A stretch of 64,000 nt of DNA from Hofstenia miamia (lineage: Eukaryota > Xenacoelomorpha > Acoela). Positions 55,101 through 64,000 of this stretch are shown one piece after another (within the stretch, counting starts at the first letter, position 1; each line of letters begins with the position of its first letter). Position numbers and translations under genes: made by a program. Below the pieces are notes generated by a model. That model ran no database searches and was not told where the DNA came from. It saw only the letters and a list, made by a program, of their open reading frames with translations. The DNA lies in NCBI GenBank assembly GCA_004352715.1, contig SCFE01000054.1, positions 672,064 to 736,063 of the forward strand, in the 5' to 3' direction.

Positions 55101-58100
55101 ACATTTTCATATCATTAACATATTATTGATAAATGAGTATACATACAGAAAAGTTCTATGGAGAATTGTTTTAATATGATCAGATGCATTACAAATGTTT
55201 GAATTAATAATGTATCCAACATTGATTTTTTGTTACCATTATTGGGATCCTTGTTTTATCTTTCAACGTGAGTACATGTCAGCAATTGCAAATCAAAGCG
55301 ACAGACATGATAAGCGACTCACAGACACTTAAAGATGCATGATTAATATGCATGTATTAAGGATATGTCAATGATATAAAAGTGAATCCAATCGAAATAT
55401 TATGTTAACACACAGTTTTAATGGCATTTTTCCAATTCTTCACATTTTTTCATTATTGACAGATTTTGTTTGCAAGAAATGCTTTTTTTGATAAAATATA
55501 TACATTACAAAGTTACCTTTAATTAGAAAAAAAGGTTGTATACATAGATTTTGATAAACGACATGTATTTTGTGTATTCAGTAGGTTATAAATACTAAAG
55601 CAACAACTCATGTGTTTCCTATTTTAGATGATTCTTTATCTGAAGTTTCTTCACAGATAAAGCATGCACCTGCTTTAATCGAGCGCGTGAATGAACGTCT
55701 CTCCAATCGCCCACTCAATCTCGTTGTCCTGGGTCATGTGGATGCTGGTAAATCGACGATGTCCGGACAACTGCTTTTCAGCTTACAAGCTGTCAGTGAG
55801 AAAATGTTGAAAAAAGAGCAACAGGAAGCACGACGTGCTGGTCGCGCGGCTCCCGTGGGTCTTGCTTGGTTAATGGATGAGTCGGGTGAGGAGCGAACTC
55901 GTGGGGTTACAATGGATATAGGAGAAAGAAGACTGGTCACACCTAAAGGCCGACATGTCACTTTACTTGATGCGCCTGGGCATCGTGATTTTGTTGCTGC
56001 GGCTGTCGGGGGAGCAGCTCGAGCTGATGCAGCCATTTTGGTTATTGACTCATCTAAAGGTGCTTTTGAAGTATGTTTTTTATATGTAAAGTTCTAAATT
56101 ATGTTTTTTTGGAAATATGCTACTGTAAGTGATATGTGATGAAACTAAGTTGAGTATATGCCATCCAATAACATAAGTTTATTGATTTGTGTTATTCCAA
56201 GCAAATTAGCTTTTCTAAATAAAATGTCCAAAATATCGCATTAAAGAAATTTGATGTCTCCTTTATCAAACTCTAGATTTTAGTAATTACTTAGCATTCT
56301 ATTGGTTATAATCTAAACATATATTAGCCGTTTTATGTCAGTTAGCTCAGACTTGTCAATGGGCGAGCTTGAGCACTGGATCTACATAAACATTAAAATC
56401 TATTGTTCTGACATTCCTTTTTCAGGCAACGTAACATTTTAACCCTGGGAATCTCATTCTCCAGACTTTTCTTATTGTTTCATCCAATATAAGTTTCATA
56501 AAATTTTATTTTTTAGTGTTTTTTAAAGAGGTCTGTAATAATTTTTTATAGAACTTGTCGAGGTAAAGTGAACTTCATTGATGATTCTATTTGATGAGCC
56601 GAGCTTCAAAGTTTCGGCTAATAGGCAAGTCTGATTTAACTACTATCTATATCAGTGGTTTTCAACCAAGGTACACGTGTACCTTGGGGGTCCATGTAAT
56701 GTTACTAGGGGTCGATTCCAAAAAAAATCAAATTGGGGTGGTTCACAGTGACATTTTTGTGGTCCATATGGCAATTCTAATTCAGAACGGTGTTCATTAC
56801 TAAGAATAGAATTTTTTCAGAAGTTTGCACTATCTTTAAATACTAAAATTGAAAATATACACACAGCTATTCTATTTTTTTTTAAAAATTTAATTGTTAA
56901 ATAATTTATTTGTAGTAGTTTAGTTTTCCTCCAAAATAAAGCATAATAATTTACTATATCTGAAATATTACCAATTCTATAATACTATTTTATTTCTGGT
57001 TTTTTGTTGGGGGTTCAGCTGTACAATGAGAAGAAAAGGAGTCCATGGTAAAAAACCTTAAAAACCACTGATCTATTTCGTTCAGTTTTAAAATATTTTT
57101 TACGATTTTTTTCTTTGAAGTTGCTTTCTATGTGTTAGGCTTTACTGATTTTTATATCCGACAGTAGCCGTAATACATTCATGATCATAAGTATTCGCAA
57201 ACAAGTTCTCACAAGTTATTTTTAAAAGTATTTAAGTTACAATTTTGCCCGTTAGACAGGTGGGGTCCCCCCCTCCCTAAGTTTTGTAGTGTAAGGTTTT
57301 AGAGGCTGATAAGAGGGCTGTGTAAAAATGAATTATTAATGAAATAAAATTTTATGAAAATTTAATTTATGGAATGGGATTTTTTGTAACGATTGAGTGC
57401 ATTAATATCAAAATTTGGGCATATATTAAACTTTTTACACTGAATTTGTTTTTGTGCTATGTTTTACATAGCATGTATGTTCATGATTTTTTTTCTAGTG
57501 CCTCATAGGGGCATAGAATGTAAACTAAACCTCCAATAAGAAAATTATCGCAAAATTTGAATTTACAATAATAAATTGATTCTGGAAGAAAACGTCTATA
57601 TTATAACTTTAATACTCAAAAAAATACTTGTGAAAACTATTTATGATCATGACTGTGTTTTAGCTAGGTATGTTTTTACTCTAACAAATGTTTTATTACA
57701 GCGATTATTTTTCGGTAAAGGTTCATTTTGGAATTTTATGTCGAAGTACTTTGTCAACTAAGTTGTTTTAAGTATTAAATTCCAATTTTTTGCAGTACAA
57801 TAAATGACTTTCTCCTTCCAATAGGTGTCCTTCGTTCTGAAATTCAATAAATCATTTGAAGAATGTATGGTATTATATTCAGATTTATGCTGGGTTTGCG
57901 TAACAACGAAATACTTTTTTAGCAAGGGTTTTTTTATAAAATAATACAAAAATTATATATCTCAAATATTTACATAACTGCAATTTGCTCTACTTATCTG
58001 CACGTCCAAAAGTCCGTTTGTCTTAACAAAAGGCTGTTTTTTAATAGTTTTTTAAATCTTATGTCTTAATCGATATTGTTCCATTGTTTGTAAACTGTAT

Positions 58101-60660
58101 TAGAAAATGATTTTATTGGATTAACAATCCTAATATTGCACAATAAGGAAAGTGGCTGGATTCTACTACGCTAAGAACCTGTGATACTTGACATGCACAC
58201 CAGACACACTTCAGGTCCACATTTTTATATCATACGTTACCGTGTAAATCATCCATATGTTTGTATTTCACTCAACAAAATAGTCTCACTTAGCATTACA
58301 ATAGCTGATAGCCAGATGTTCTGACTTTTTATTATAGCTTTTAAAAACTCTGGCTCAAGTTTTAAATTTTTAGATATACGAAACTGAAACGAGTTTTTGC
58401 GTTTATTTCATTTTATATGTCTTTGATTTTGAAATTTGTAGGCTGGAATGGGTCCCGGACAGACTACTGAACATGCGCTCGTCGCCCGAGCTCTGGGCGT
58501 TAACAGTCTAATCGTCGCTATTAATAAATTAGATGCGGTGGATTGGAGAAAAGATCGATTCGACGAAGTTGTTTCCAAACTTGAAGTCTTCCTAACAAAA
58601 CGGGCTGGGTTTAAGTCTTGTGATTTGTTCTTTGTGCCTTGCAGCGGTCTCACTGGTGACAATATTGCTTCTTTGAATTCCAACTGCGCTCTTCTCAATT
58701 GGCATGGGATCATTCAATGATAACATATTAACTTATTTTTTAGGTATCAAGGACCAACCCTTGTTGAGCGGTTAGAAATGCTTCCCTCTATTGAACGCGA
58801 ATATGATGTCCCATTGTGCTTCAGTGTCTGTAACATTCTCAAATCTTCTGGGGCGAGTGCAACCATATCTGGCGTCGTGTTGAAAGGAATTATAGGTATT
58901 GGGGATAAGCTTGTCCTGCTACCTACTGGTGATGCGGTGAAGGTGCGTTCTGTCCACTTAGATGATGAGAAATCTGATGTTGGAGGTCCAGGTGATCATT
59001 GCACATGTGTGTTAGTTGCCAGTGAACCATTTATCGTTGTTGTTGGTAGTGCGCTATGTGATCCTTCATCACTGGTACCAACGTGTACTGTCTTTGAGGT
59101 ATTTATTCCTCCATTTGGTTAATTCAAATATATCAATGTTGTTTTTAGCTGAAACTATATTGGAATATTAATCCTGTAATATTTTAATTTTAATTATCTG
59201 CTGTACATTAAAGTTCTTTATTTAATTATTTTTATTCGAAGAATTACATTGTACAAGCAGGCAACGTATCTTCAATGAGAATTGAAATTGTAGCATTTTG
59301 AATAAAAAGCACATCAATTGTGCTTCTTTCCACCTCGTCACGTACAGAGGACGTCACAGAGTCTTCATTTAATTGATCTGCTTGAACAAACATCAAGCGT
59401 ACTGCTTACCTATTCGTTGAATTGTATTTAAGGCAAATCATCATGCGACAAGCAACGTTTGGTTCTTTGAAATTAACACTTGCAAATTCTGAGGAGTGGA
59501 AAATTTTATTTTTTAGTCTTCATTGAATAAGACTAAAGTCCATGTTGTGCTGGGCTCTGCACACATTGCTAATTTCTTTAACATTGCTCTCATCAATGGA
59601 TCTAAACAGATTAAGGTTTTGGTATGGGTAATAGAGTGGAAAATTTTATTTTTTAGTCTTCATTGAATAAGACTAAAGTCCATGTTGTGCTGGGCTCTGC
59701 ACACATTGCTAATTTCTTTAACATTGCTCTCATCAATGGATCTAAACAGATTAAGGTTTTGGTATGGGTAATAGAGTGGAAAATTTTCTTTATCAGTCTT
59801 CATTGAAAATGATAGCATGTAGAAAGAAGAGAATCTTTGTAATTCTTACAATCATTTACTTAACTGAGACCTCAGAATTATTGCATTTCTGTGCGATTCT
59901 GCTCGATTTATGGCAATTCAGAAAAGTCTAATAGCGGTTATGTAGTTTTGCCAACTGTGTATGTAGTGGATTTAATGATATATACCCATGTTGTGAGTTG
60001 TCAAGGCTTACTGTAATCATGGTCTGGCGATTTGCTGCAGTAAAATGAATGAAAATGAGGTCAAAAACGCATTGTGCTTTTTGAAACATTCTTTATTGAT
60101 AATTGTAAAAACTATGTCCAAATATAATGAGGCCATTAATGATAAACAATTATTTTTATCCATTTCAAAATCATTTGCTTGAGGGGCATTGAAAATACAG
60201 AATTTAGATCTACAATGGCAGAAATATAGATGTAAAGTTACATTTTTCAAATCTATTGTACTTCATTATTTGTGAAGCCCTCGGAATTGTTTGGAACCCT
60301 TTGTTTGTTTCGAAGCGAATGTAATGATTATAGGTCCACAAAGGTGATAGTTTTACAAGCCTTAAATCTATTCTCTGCGTGCAAAATCATTGTATTACTT
60401 TCGTTTTTTGTACTGCAGATCGTCAGGCCGTGATTAAAGTAGGCCTTGGAGGGGCCCTTTTTGCCCGGAGCATTATTTAAAATGTAGACTTTTTACTTTC
60501 TCAAATATGGCCAACATTTAAAGTAATACTACCATTTCTCTACTCAGGTTAAAATTAATGATTTCAAGGTTTTCACTATAATGTTTTGTTTCTATTGTGG
60601 TTATTTTAGCTCGCATTTCAAAAAATAAATTTTTGAATTTAATTTAACTTTCAAGTAATG

Positions 60661-60693
<33 letters not shown>

Positions 60694-61625
60694 NNNNNNN
60701 NNNNNNNNNNNNNNNNNNNNNNNNNNNNNNNNNNNNNNNNNNNNNNNNNNNNNNNNNNNNNNNNNNNNNNNNNNNNNNNNNNNNNNNNNNNNNNNNNNNN
60801 NNNNNNNNNNNNNNNNNNNNNNNNNNNNNNNNNNNNNNNNNNNNNNNNNNNNNNNNNNNNNNNNNNNNNNNNNNNNNNNNNNNNNNNNNNNNNNNNNNNN
60901 NNNNNNNNNNNNNNNNNNNNNNNNNNNNNNNNNNNNNNNNNNNNNNNNNNNNNNNNNNNNNNNNNNNNNNNNNNNNNNNNNNNNNNNNNNNNNNNNNNNN
61001 NNNNNNNNNNNNNNNNNNNNNNNNNNNNNNNNNNNNNNNNNNNNNNNNNNNNNNNNNNNNNNNNNNNNNNNNNNNNNNNNNNNNNNNNNNNNNNNNNNNN
61101 NNNNNNNNNNNNNNNNNNNNNNNNNNNNNNNNNNNNNNNNNNNNNNNNNNNNNNNNNNNNNNNNNNNNNNNNNNNNNNNNNNNNNNNNNNNNNNNNNNNN
61201 NNNNNNNNNNNNNNNNNNNNNNNNNNNNNNNNNNNNNNNNNNNNNNNNNNNNNNNNNNNNNNNNNNNNNNNNNNNNNNNNNNNNNNNNNNNNNNNNNNNN
61301 NNNNNNNNNNNNNNNNNNNNNNNNNNNNNNNNNNNNNNNNNNNNNNNNNNNNNNNNNNNNNNNNNNNNNNNNNNNNNNNNNNNNNNNNNNNNNNNNNNNN
61401 NNNNNNNNNNNNNNNNNNNNNNNNNNNNNNNNNNNNNNNNNNNNNNNNNNNNNNNNNNNNNNNNNNNNNNNNNNNNNNNNNNNNNNNNNNNNNNNNNNNN
61501 NNNNNNNNNNNNNNNNNNNNNNNNNNNNNNNNNNNNNNNNNNNNNNNNNNNNNNNNNNNNNNNNNNNNNNNNNNNNNNNNNNNNNNNNNNNNNNNNNNNN
61601 NNNNNNNNNNNNNNNNNNNNNNNNN

Positions 61626-61657
<32 letters not shown>

Positions 61658-62018
61658 ATTATTAATATATTCATATGAATTTGTTTAATTTTTCGATTAG
61701 GCCACAATTGTTACTCTGGGTTCTGACGAAATTCTTGCACGAGGTTCGAATGTTGAACTTTTCACTCAGTCCCTCCGTGAACCAGCAGTTGTAAAGCGAG
61801 TTGTTTCACTTGTTACAAAATCTTCGAGCGAAGGGTCTGATAAGAAGCCGAAGCGTGTTCGTGTTTTAGGAAAGCACTGCTCTGCCGTCATCATTATTTC
61901 AACTTTCAAGCCAATCTGTGTAGATATCTTCAAAAATAGCAAAGCCCTCGGCCGGTTTCTGCTACGCAGTAACTCAGTATCAATAGCTGCTGGGGTTATA
62001 AACAAACTAATTGAATAA
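49044..62018 (+). CDS. HBS1L: HBS1-like ribosome-rescue GTPase (six exons, 5' incomplete)
   Basis: Joined exons 49,044-49,176, 50,329-50,508, 55,628-56,070, 58,442-58,701, 58,744-59,098 and 61,701-62,018 give 562 codons plus stop with all phases consistent. Order: part of the HBS1 N-terminal domain (exon 1), a Ser/Thr-rich linker (exon 2), the GTPase domain with G1 GHVDAGKST, G3 DAPGHRDF, G4 NKLD and G5 CSG (exons 3-4), then the two beta-barrel domains (exons 5-6). Vertebrate HBS1L is about 680 residues, so roughly 100 N-terminal residues are missing. The gene acts in the cytosol with Pelota to rescue ribosomes stalled on mRNA. It is distinguished from eRF3 and EF1A by the linker, the GxGxxGQTxEHAxxxRxLGV block and the C-terminal sequence. 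AATAAA at 62,014 overlaps the stop codon. Confidence 0.93.
50329..50508 (+). CDS. HBS1L: HBS1-like exon: Ser/Thr-rich linker
   Basis: Acceptor TTTAG before 50,329, donor GTAATC after 50,508, phase 1 on both sides. It encodes a low-complexity linker (RDRFKKNRQRSPIST, STKSSSTPSLPKPK) like the disordered linker between the HBS1 N-terminal domain and the GTPase. The assignment rests on phase fit and composition. Confidence 0.7.
51340..53800 (-). pseudogene. P-element/THAP9-like transposase fossil in an HBS1-like intron
   Basis: Minus strand, many frame slips. Blocks in order are MQTNLPVVIPITRIPAKVLF near 53,190, DSVNLLKNIRNNWL near 52,830, then open pieces at 52,637-52,410 (VSFAAAIFDINNADALPSFF, WFNILNTKSSNF) and 52,410-52,018 (SGFSRQTLNALAFNSNYIGK, then RFRTDMLERRFDQYQGLSRG, VKCSEKVIQIM), and further VPTVYLDECNRGGLVVPSNQ near 51,900. 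This order, with hydrophobic-KNIRNN, W..LNT, tdpLErrFgqYRqmSgG and GGL..P, is that of the P-element/THAP9 transposase C-terminal two thirds. Multiple stops and slips: a fossil. The N-terminal THAP zinc finger is not seen. Confidence 0.65.
54113..54698. repeat. tandem duplication of a 293-base unit
   Basis: 54,113-54,405 is repeated at 54,406-54,698 with essentially no differences, without any N between. The unit ends inside the left arm of the miniature element that starts at 54,617, so that arm exists twice (54,324-54,405 and 54,617-54,698). Confidence 0.9.
54617..54841. mobile_element. PIF/Harbinger-type miniature element
   Basis: 225 bp with inverted arms of about 83 bp (GGCCACGGTTAGACTAG at the left; GCCCACGGTTAAACTAG read from the right), flanked by TTA on both sides (54,614-54,616, 54,842-54,844). 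A 3-bp TTA duplication and GGnC ends are typical of PIF/Harbinger. No ORF. Confidence 0.82.
54981..55518. mobile_element. long inverted-repeat element with TTAA target site
   Basis: 538 bp. The arms of about 150 bp (AGGTAACTTTGTAATGTATA at the left, reverse complement ending at 55,518) pair imperfectly throughout, for example aaaaaaagcatttct and aaatgccatt on both arms. Flanked by TTAA (54,977-54,980, 55,519-55,522). No ORF of meaning; a foldback-type miniature element. Confidence 0.75.
55628..56070 (+). CDS. HBS1L: HBS1-like exon: GTPase domain, first half
   Basis: Acceptor TTTTAG, donor GTATGT. It contains LNLVVLGHVDAGKSTMSGQL (G1), the switch I region with GEERTRGVTMDIG, and LLDAPGHRDFVAAAVGGAA (G3), with AILVIDSSKGAFE at its end. 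Ends in phase 0. Locally it is unusually GC-rich compared with the introns. Confidence 0.95.
56348..56634. mobile_element. CAGACTTGTC-family miniature element, complete copy
   Basis: 287 bp from CAGACTTGTCAATGGGCGAG to GGCAAGTCTG, with internal gagccgagcttcaa. The flanking 8 bases agree at 6 of 8 positions (agttagct / atttaact), suggesting a hAT-like 8-bp duplication that has diverged. Confidence 0.6.
56653..57070. mobile_element. hAT-type miniature element
   Basis: 418 bp; CAGTGGTTTTCAACC at the left and CAGTGGTTTTTAAGG read from the right, flanked by ATCTATAT / ATCTATTT (7 of 8). It lies in the HBS1-like intron between the two GTPase exons. An older copy is at 43,073. Confidence 0.82.
58442..58701 (+). 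CDS. HBS1L: HBS1-like exon: GTPase domain, second half
   Basis: Acceptor TGTAG. It begins AGMGPGQTTEHALVARALGV, then LIVAINKLDAVDW (G4) and FVPCSGLTGDNI (G5). Its donor is GC rather than GT (TG|GCATGG), ending in phase 2, followed by a 42-nt intron. Confidence 0.93.
58744..59098 (+). CDS. HBS1L: HBS1-like exon: domain II
   Basis: Acceptor TTTTTAG. The first base completes the Trp codon of the preceding exon. It encodes the EF-Tu-type second domain: PLCFSVCNILKSSGASATIS, GDKLVLLPTGDAVKVRSV, GDHCTCVLV. Ends in phase 0 at GTATTT. Confidence 0.94.
59494..59810 (+). repeat. 2.3 copies of a 140-base tandem unit containing an exon-like segment
   Basis: Units start at 59,494, 59,634 and (diverged, partial) 59,774. 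Each full unit contains TTTTTTAG, a 105-base open segment and GTATGG. The segment (59,515-59,619 and 59,655-59,759) is a multiple of three and open in phase 0: NKTKVHVVLGSAH, IALINGSKQIKVL. It sits between HBS1-like exons that both border in phase 0. I do not recognise the peptide; a cassette exon or an exon-like fragment of another gene are both possible. Confidence 0.6.
60662..61654. repeat. TA microsatellite containing an assembly gap (60,694-61,625, 932 N)
   Basis: (TA)n occurs on both sides of the N run (60,662-60,693 and 61,626-61,654), so the gap is most simply a long TA array that could not be assembled. It lies in the last HBS1-like intron. Confidence 0.85.
61701..62018 (+). CDS. HBS1L: HBS1-like terminal exon: domain III
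   Basis: Acceptor CGATTAG, phase 0. It encodes ATIVTLGSDEILARGSNVEL, REPAVVKRVVSLV, ICVDIFKNSKALGRFLLR and SVSIAAGVINKLIE, then TAA, which is the C-terminal barrel of HBS1/eRF3/EF1A proteins (..GRFxLRxxxxTIAAGvI). Confidence 0.95.
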   Translation, partial: ATIVTLGSDEILARGSNVELFTQSLREPAVVKRVVSLVTKSSSEGSDKKPKRVRVLGKHCSAVIIISTFKPICVDIFKNSKALGRFLLRSNSVSIAAGVINKLIE

Positions 62019-62289
62019 ATATTTATTGACGCCATTATTTTGATAATAACTATATGAACCAGAGTTGCAGTCGGGTCACAAATTCTGACCCGACGTGGCC
62101 CGGGTGAATTGTACAGTTAATGACCTGATTTTACCCTTTTTTAAAGAGCGTTCCTTGCAAGTTTGTGCTAACACCATACTTGCACAGATATTAAAATGTG
62201 GTATCTCATCACAAAGGGCTTCACATACATTCGAATGCTTCTCATTATAAAGACGGAAGGTTCTAATATTTCTCAAAATTTTAGATGTG

Positions 62290-63205
62290 AAATATAAAAA
62301 TTATTGTAATAATTTTTGTGTAGCAAAATGCTACCAAATTCCAAATCTTCCATTTTAGTTCAACTAAATGTTTTATGATGTTTAATATGAGGCTGTGAAA
62401 GATTCTTCTATTTGCACAGATTTACTTAATTTATTAGAATGAAATAATATTGTGTCATCTGCATATTGTATAACGTCACATGTTACTTGCTCGGACAAAT
62501 CATTTATGTAAATATTAAATAATAAGGGACCCAAAATTGCACCCTGAGGAACCCCATTTTTAGTGCATTAATTTTAACTCTTTGCATGCGATTGTATAAG
62601 TTAACTGGAGATAAGACCTATGCTGTCATTAGTAAAACCTAGAAATTTAATTTTTTATAGTAAGATACTGCGGTCTATGGAATCGAAAGCTTTCGAGAGG
62701 TCTAAGCAAGCAATTGCTGAGTATTCATTATCATTTATTGTTGATCGCCATTTTTCTGTAGCTTGTATTAAAGCGTCGCTCGTAGAAATACCTTTACGAA
62801 AACCATATTGTGTTTTTTGGAGTAGAGATCATGTTTACAAAGATGTTCGTTAATGTGATTAAAAAGAATTTGATAAAAAAATTTGCTGATTGGAGAAGTG
62901 ATCGAAATGGGTCTATAATTTTCGCAATTTTCGGGATCATTTCTTTTAAATAATGGTGTTACATTTGCCAATTTTAATTCATCTGGAAAAAGGGAGTGTT
63001 TTATACAATTATTTAAAATGTAGCATATTGTTTCAGCCATTAAGTCACCTGAGAGTTTTAGGAACCACGTTGGTATTAGAGAGGGTCCACTGGATTTATT
63101 TTTTAAACATTGTATCGACTTTATGATTTCATATTTTGTTGCAAAACGAAAAGAGAAAGAGGTTGGAGTTCCTTTGGGTTTATTAAGGCAAAAAGGTACA
63201 TTCAT
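62290..63205 (-). pseudogene. CR1/Jockey-type reverse transcriptase, minus strand
   Basis: Open piece 63,205-62,768: CLKNKSSGPSLIPTWFLK, LKLANVTPLFKRNDPENCEN, YRPISITSPISKFF (RT blocks 0-2). Then, with a frame slip, GFRKGISTSDALIQ, AIACLDLSKAFDSIDRSILL (first catalytic Asp) near 62,700, [20 protein letters not shown] near 62,530-62,560, and the catalytic QYADDTILF at 62,468-62,445. All three catalytic Asp are readable. Several frame breaks; homology fades by about 62,300. It lies immediately downstream of HBS1-like on the opposite strand. Confidence 0.85.
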
Positions 63206-63508
63206 ACCGTTGTAGTTTCCTAAATTTAGGAAAACTTCATTGAAAGCATTGCAGATTTCCTTCTAATTTGTAATGGATTTATCTTTATAGTATATTCTTT
63301 CTATTTCTTCTGTTCGCATGTTTTTTCTATTTAGCTAATTGTTAACAAATTCCCACTTATTTTTTTGGGAAGAAAGACTTTGATACTGAAAACGGGAATA
63401 ATTATTACTTGCTTTCCTTATAGCAATATTACATAAATTTCGTGCAGATTTATAAGCATTATGATTTTCCAGTGTTTGGGAATTTAAGTATTTTTTCTAT
63501 TTCTGTTT

Positions 63509-64000
63509 CTATATTTGGATTAAATCGATGCATTTAGAATCAATCCATGGCTTTGAAACATTATTTTGAGTTTTTTTGGCATATTCGGATGAAAGAATAT
63601 ATTTTTCTGGGCAGCATATATCCAAATAGAAAAGTAAAGTTTTTGTAAAATGTGAAAGCATTTCATTAAGTGTTAATGATGAATATATCGAATTCCAGTT
63701 TTCGATTTTTAAATACTGTCGAAGTTTTTCGACATTTTCTGTTGATTTTTCTCGTATTTTTATCCAAGATTTAGAGGGTTTACAAACTTTTAGAATATTC
63801 GAATAAGTAGCTATAATGCAGTGATCTGAGTATGGAAATTCAAAACAAAAATAATTATAAGACGAAGCATTTTCTGATATCATGAAATAGTCAATAAGCG
63901 TTTTACTATTAGCAGAAATTCTAGAAGGAATTTTTTTATTTATTAGTGAAATATTGAAAGTATTGAGAAAATTGCTAAGCTTACTTTTTTCGTTATTGTT
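63509..64000 (-). pseudogene. endonuclease end and linker of the same retrotransposon
   Basis: Minus strand, open piece 63,883-63,509 with FEFPYSDHCIIATYSN, the SDH..i block that ends AP-type endonuclease domains of non-LTR retrotransposons, then the linker KPWIDSKCIDLIQI before the RT. The frame continues upstream past the window edge with slips (NAKSLIDYFMISE, where DYF/hydrophobic precedes SDH as usual). It belongs to the RT at 62,290-63,205. Confidence 0.75.

Noticed and set aside
1-64000. CRISPR arrays, operons, bacterial-type promoters, tRNA or rRNA genes
   Set aside because: None seen. The window is eukaryotic, and the regular repeats present are microsatellites, terminal-repeat minisatellites or transposon parts.

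Overview
This is a 64-kb window of an AT-rich invertebrate animal genome. The evidence is a multi-exon eukaryotic gene (an HBS1-like translational GTPase) in a landscape packed with animal transposable elements: CR1/Jockey-type retrotransposons, Ty3-like LTR elements, a Tc1/mariner transposon, hAT- and Harbinger-type miniature elements, a P-element-like fossil and a complete Polinton/Maverick. I cannot name the species. Seven runs of N (569-1000 bases) and several single-N joins interrupt the assembly. Three of the four exact or near-exact long duplications in 22-29 kb meet at a single N and are probably unmerged contig ends.

Layout. 0-5 kb: degenerate repeats and a broken CR1/Jockey-like reverse transcriptase with a hAT miniature element inside it. 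5.85-7.19 kb: a structurally intact mariner-type transposon with one open 346-residue transposase. 7.8-11.7 kb: decayed Ty3-like LTR element copy A (gag zinc knuckle, then a deletion, then the end of a third ORF and the LTR-like tail). 11.85-12.16 kb: a miniature element inside a TA microsatellite.

12,540-23,943: a Polinton with inverted terminal repeats starting AGTAGTATTAAG and a 6-bp target duplication CACCAA. On the minus strand it carries a cassette resembling a virion module: an unknown ORF, packaging ATPase, two small ORFs, retroviral-type integrase, a small basic/hydrophobic protein, and a double-jelly-roll-type major capsid protein. Most are broken. No protein-primed DNA polymerase or protease is visible, though gaps could hide them. 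Between the capsid gene and the left repeat lie two exons of a saccharopine-dehydrogenase-like (SCCPDH) oxidoreductase with a 43-nt intron, apparently cellular DNA inside the element. The Polinton interrupts an older transposon ORF whose reading frame resumes on the other side once one target duplication is removed.

24.7-35.4 kb: two further copies of the Ty3-like family, B (minus) and C (plus), head to head. C has RNase H, integrase and a very long third ORF (about 1,000 codons, 30.9-34.0 kb) downstream of integrase that I do not recognise. 35.9-38.8 kb: a minus-strand gag fragment of the same family (D), split by a TRIM-like miniature LTR element. 38.8-45 kb: mostly featureless AT-rich DNA with one gap and one old hAT miniature element. 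45.1-47.8 kb: reverse-transcriptase and esterase-type ORF1 fragments.

49.0-62.0 kb: the one clear host gene, HBS1-like, plus strand, six exons with consistent phases, missing its first coding exon. Its introns hold a P-element-like fossil, several miniature elements, a tandemly duplicated exon-like unit and a 42-nt GC-AG intron. 62.0-64.0 kb: a minus-strand non-LTR retrotransposon (endonuclease and reverse transcriptase) running off the window.
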